From positions 165,502 to 196,486 of the forward strand of contig HF988640.1 of assembly GCA_000434675.1 (NCBI GenBank): DNA of 30,985 nucleotides, in the 5' to 3' direction. The stretch's first letter is position 1, and each line of letters starts with the position of its first letter. The translations under genes and the position numbers were made by a program. Below are positions 12,801 through 18,800 of this stretch, piece by piece. The DNA is from Faecalibacterium sp. CAG:1138. GTDB taxonomy: Bacteria > Bacillota > Clostridia > Christensenellales > CAG-917. Below the pieces are notes generated by a model. The model was not told the origin of the DNA. It did no database searches and saw only the letters and a list, made by a program, of their open reading frames with translations.

Positions 12801-15800
12801 GAATACGTTTACACGCTCATCACCTCCGGACTTGACAAAGAAACGGCTTACGTCACCGCAAAATACAGCGGTGGTAAGTACTATATCAACCTCAACGGCT
12901 CCGCCGTCGAACTCGACACTTCCGTCAACGGTTTGTACGTCAAGACAAACGGCAAGTATAAGGCGGCTTCCGGCACGGAACTCGGAAACGAAGCTACCAC
13001 CTACTACGTTGCAAAATACATGAAGTTCAACGACGTGCCTCGTCCTGCGCTTACCTTGAAGCTTTCCGACGACTTCTACGGCGTGCTGCAACTGGACGAT
13101 CTTATCCTCAGCGTCAACGACAGCGTTCTGGATAACCTCTCAAAACACCCTAACTACGTTTCCACCGAAACCTTGTTTGCAAACAACGTTTACGGCGAAG
13201 ACAAGGGCTTCCAGACGCTTTACGACGTCGAAACCGGCGCAATCGGCGTTGAAAAACTGGCAATCGGCGCAAACCTCGAGTTCACTCTCGGCACCTCCAA
13301 TGGCGCAAACGACACTTCGAGCGCAGAGTATTCCAACACTTTGCAGAGCTACCTGTCGTTGCTCGTCGGTTCGCTGCTGACTCCGGGAACTACGGACGAT
13401 GCAAACAATCCGTTTGATCTCAACGAGATTGCGGAACTCGGAAACTATCTCGTAACCGCTGCGGCGTCGAGTGAAATTTCCTACGAACTGGTGCTGAAGG
13501 TCGTTGTCGACGTTCCTTCCGCTATTTCGGACGGCATTCTTTCCGTCGCAGGTATTCTGAAGTCGGAAATCAGCGTCGAAATCAACATCACCAGCTACGG
13601 CAACGTCAAGAAGAAAGTTCTCGGCCTCTACAAAGTCGAAGGCGACGACGCGGTTTACGCCGACCTTTCGGGCCTGGGACTTCCTAAGATCAAATTGTTC
13701 GGCCTCAGCGATCTGCTCGGCGGACTGGAAATCGACATCGGCGGCATGCTCGGTTCGGCAATTTCCACCGCAGACGAAACTCAGGTTGCGGAAAAAGCAA
13801 GGATTTCCCTCGTTCTGGACGAAGGCCTCATCGAATTTTCGCTCGAACCTGAAGCAATCTATCAAATCATGACCTTCGCCGGCACAAAGGTTTACGACGC
13901 CGACGAATACAGCCCGTACAAATACATCGTCACTCAGGACAGAAACGGCTACTTCAAACGTATTCCGCTTCCTGACGCGCAATCCGCAACCGTATCTCTC
14001 AACATCCTGGATAAACTCGAATCGGTTGAAGTGAATGTCGTGGGCGATCCGTACGGCTCCAACCTGTATCTGGCAATCAAAGACTTCACTTTGACCACGG
14101 ACGCAGAAAACTTCATTCAGGAAAGAGAACTTCCTGACGAAGGCGAAAGAGAAAACTACGGCGCAATTTACCTTGCGTCGGGCGGCGCAATCAACCTTGC
14201 CAACATTTTGTCCGGCGTTCTGGACGCTCACGACCTTGACATCAAGCTCGGTCTGAACCACAACGTCTCCCGCAAATATGACGGCAACGTCAACGCCAAA
14301 GTCGGCGACAGCACCAAGGTTCGCGCAAGCACCATCATCTCCGTAAGGACGACGGGCGCAAGCACGCAAACCAGCTCCACCGGCGGCACCAACCTCGGCA
14401 ACAACGTTCTCCTCGTTGACCTCAACATCTACCTCCCGAAGGCAGGCAGCGGCAAAGAACAAAGGAACGTAGTTGACATCTACCTCTACAACAACAAGAT
14501 CGGCGGCGACTTGTCGGGAGTTCTGCAAGGCTCCAGCTCCAACTTTATTTACAATATGGTTCTGAGCTTCCTCAAGGATATGGAATTTGCAGACCTTGAC
14601 ATCATCGGCCTCATCTCCGGCAGCGGAACGGAAAGCGAAGGCGCGGCGGCTTCCACCGAAGAAGCGGCAAAAGCAAGCGCATTCGACTTCTTCACGGGTC
14701 TCGACATCGGCAAGCTTATCAAGGGCGTCAAGCTCGACTGGTGGAACGGTTACGACATCGACGCGTCCAACGCGTTCGTCGGCGGCACCAGCCTCACCAA
14801 CAGAAGCGACCGCTACAGCACCATCGAAGTGGATCTCGACATCGACTTCTTCAACAAGCTGTTTGCAGACGTCAACTATTTGCTGGATAACCTTGTCGGA
14901 AGCTTCCTCGGCGGCAGCGTTCTGACCGCAGAGCAGTATGCAATCTACGACTCGCTCACCTACGAGCAAAAGATGACTTATCTCAAGACCGGCAGCGTAA
15001 CAGACGTCAACGGCAACAAGATAAATCTTCCGGACGTAACGATTTACGGTTTCACCAACGGCTTCTATAGCAATCTCATCGCCGGCCTTGGCAATATGAT
15101 CGGCTTCAACATCGGCAGCGTCATCAACTTGCTCCCTACTCTTGAGAACAACGTAAGGGGTATCCTCGACGCGCTTCTGCCGTTCCCGATCTTCGACGCC
15201 GGCACGACCGCAAAAGCCGTCATCGTTCTCGACAAGGGTGAAAAGAACAGCGAAAGCATGGCGCTCGTGTCCACCATCGCATTGCTTTTGGGTTGCGAAC
15301 CGGGACAAACGGTTGCGGCAAACAATATGGGAAGTGCCACTGGCGGCACCAACGCAGGTCAGGCATTCGCGCTCGTTATCAAAAACGGCAAAATCAACGT
15401 TAAATCGGCAAGAAGCTGGGATTGGTACAACGAGACCGAAAAGGCAATCGGCACCAACCTCATCAGCTCCGGCGTAACCTATTCCGTTATGGACGCTTTC
15501 GATCCGTGGGAACTCAACGCCGAAAGCTTGCACGACAGCGCGCGCTTGCCGCAACGTGTGTACGTTACCTTCAACGACGGCACCAACACCAAGAACAGCG
15601 GTTCCAAAGACCTTGCGGGCACGCACGTCGTTTGGGATTCCTCTACGGTTGATCTCACCCCGGGCGCAACGAGCTACATGTACGGCTATGCCGGAAACGT
15701 AACCGTCGGCCGTGTGAAAGTCGAAGTGTCCACCTTGACCGCATATCAGAGCCTCTACGGTTATCTGAACGAGAACGGTGAATTCGTAAGATCCACCAAA

Positions 15801-18800
15801 CTCCACATCGATCCGCTCGGCATCGCCGCAGGCAGCGTGAAATCGCTCCCTGAAACCATCGTCACACTGCTCAACAACAGCACCTTCCAGGTTCTGTCCA
15901 CCAAGTACGACGCGGCGAACCTGCCTGTGGTTCCTGCAAACATTGCGGCAAAGGCAAAATACGGCAAACTTTACTGGAAGACAAACGTTTCCGTGCTGGA
16001 CGGTCTGGACGGCGACTACGACGGCTTCGAATTCTGGTATTCCGTTGCGGGAAGCAGCAGAATTCACGAAGCTCTCACCGTCACGCACTACGACCGCACC
16101 GTTTCGGAAGTTACGCTTCCTGACGAAGAACGTTTCAACATGGTTGTGAACGGCACAGGCGACGTTCTGGCGCTCACCGAAGAAACCTACGACATCGTAG
16201 CAAACTTCGAGTCGCTTACCACCGTTGAAGTTACCTTCACCACCGGCGAAAAAGCCACCCTCAGCGTCGAATGGGATCTGTCGAAGCTCAAGAAGTCTTA
16301 CGACAAGAAGAAAGCTTACCTCGGTCTCGACAGCGAAGTGGTTGCAAAAGTCGGCGTTAAAGAAGGCTTGACGCAAAAAGTTACCATTCCGGTGCATCTT
16401 GACAAGAAAGTGTTCGACAAGATCACTCCGGACAGCGTAACGGGCAAAACTCCTACCTTCAGCTTCAATCCGTACGACGAGTACACCGGCTCCAGCATCA
16501 GCCTCACCGACGGCAACATGCTCGACGTCGAACTCTTCGTCGGCTCCGCGGCAGACAGCGCAACCACCAGAGTGGCCACCACGCTCGTTCTTCCGGACAA
16601 AGACAAGGTAGATCTTAGCTACAAAGGCACCGGCAGCTTCATCGCTACCGTGCAGATAGGCGGCGTGTTCGCGGCGGACGGAACGGTTCTTTCCGAACCT
16701 CAGAAAGCCAACGTCAGAGTGAACGTTCTCGACAAGACCGTTAAGAACGCAAACGTTCAGTTTGCAGACGGCGCGGTTTGGAAGATCGCAGAACTCTCGC
16801 ACGGCCAGGCAATAGATATCACCGAGTACGTGCTCGGCACCGCGGGCGTAACCTTCGAAGACGGCACCGTATCCACTATGTCCGTCGTAGAAGTCGACCT
16901 CAAAGAAAATCAAACCGTAACAAACAGCGGCGGCAGCCTGAAAGCGGTTGTCAAAGTCCGCGGCCTGATGGACACCGACGACGGCAACATGCAAACCATC
17001 GACACCGTCATCATGCTCCCGAGAAACGAAGTTCTGAAAGTGTACGTTGACAAAGCGACCTACGCTTCCACCGGAAGCCTCCTCGTCGAATACACCAAGG
17101 GCGGCAAGAAGAACGACTACAGAACGGAATATTCCGTTTACGTTCCGGGCCTTGCCGAGGAACTTGCGGACAAAGTTTCCGGCGACGAAATCACCGTTGA
17201 CGCAGGCATCGTTATAGGCAGTCAAACCGTGTTCTCCGTTATCGTAACGGATAGCGGCGCGGGCGGCTCTGCCGAAGGAGAATCGGCGGCAAGAAGGGCA
17301 GGCACGTTCAGCATTCCGGGCGAAACCCGCTCGGCAGACGATTCCATAACCGTTAGCGGCGATTTGGAAGTTCTGGAGATTCTGGACGCGGACGCTCTCA
17401 GCATCGTTTGCGATCCGATGGAAGACGACGCTATTCATTATCCTTCCGCGGTTTACCTCCGCGTAAGGATTGACGGAGTCGAACAAACCGTTCTCGCAAC
17501 TGCGGAATTCTTCTCGTTGTACAGCGACGTAACCAACCCTGTTACCGGCCTTCCGTTCTCCGTTGAGAGAGTGGAAAGCGCTTCCGGCGCGGTTTACGAA
17601 AACCCTCAATACGAAGGCGGTGACTTCGACGGCGCTTTGGTAAGGTTCTGGTACGGCGGCAAAAGCGCAATCGTCAACGTTCCTTTGACCGTTCTCAACA
17701 GAGTGGTCGTGAACGACGATATGCAGGCGCAATTCACCGTTGTCAACCCGTACGAATACGACAGCGATCCGTTCTCCCCGACGTTCAGTCTGGCCAGATA
17801 CGTTATGGTCACTTTCGAATCGGGCGAAATAAAAGAATATCCCGTTTCCTGGGAAAACATCGACGTTGACGTTACGGCCGCAGAAGGCAAGACCTTCACC
17901 GCAACCGTAACCTACGGCAAGGGCATTGGTTATTTCAAAAAAGACATAACCGTCATCATCTACGCTTACACCCCGACGGCCGAAAAGCTTTCCGAGGTGC
18001 AGAGCGCGCTTGACGAGCAAAACTTTTACGCTTACGTTTCGGAAGGCAGACCGGAAACCGATCCTCTGAACGTTGCGAACTACCCGCAAACCGCCACCGT
18101 CCAAATCGGCAAAACGCAAACCGTTTTGCAGCTCAGGTGGGACCTTTCGGGCATACACTACACCTATGAAGGCGGCACGTTCAAGGTTCCGTGCAAGGTC
18201 GGCAAATCCGGCTACGGCGAAACCGACGTGGAATTTGAAGTAAACGTCAAACCGTGCGTGGTCGTTTCCAGCGACCTCGAGCAAAGGCTGGCCGCGCTTT
18301 CGGGCTTTGCAGGCTACAAAACCGGCCTCAACATGTTCGACGTCGGCTACGACGCTCCGAGCATTTCCGAATGTAAAGTCAACTTCGAAGGCATCGGGGA
18401 AGTTACCGAAAAAGTAACCTGGGACATGTCGCAGGTGAAAAAAGGCCTCAACGTGGCGGCTTATTCGGAAGACAACACCTACACCTTCACGGTGTATGCA
18501 ATCATCAGAAACAAGGAGTACGCAGGTCCGCAGAAAATTCCGTTCACCTTCAAGTACTACGCTTACGAGGTAGCTGAAGTTTCCAAAACCAACGGTTCCT
18601 ACTCGGCCATTTTCGACACGGAAACCAAGATAGATCCGTACAACGCTCCGTTCCCGTCCTTCCCGAGGACCGTGTACGTCAAGTTCAAAAAAGCAGGTAC
18701 GACGGAAACCACCCGCTACTACGCTTTTTCCACCACCGACGCAACCTACAACCTCGTTTGGGACAAATCGGGCTACAACACCAAGTACAACAGCGAATCC

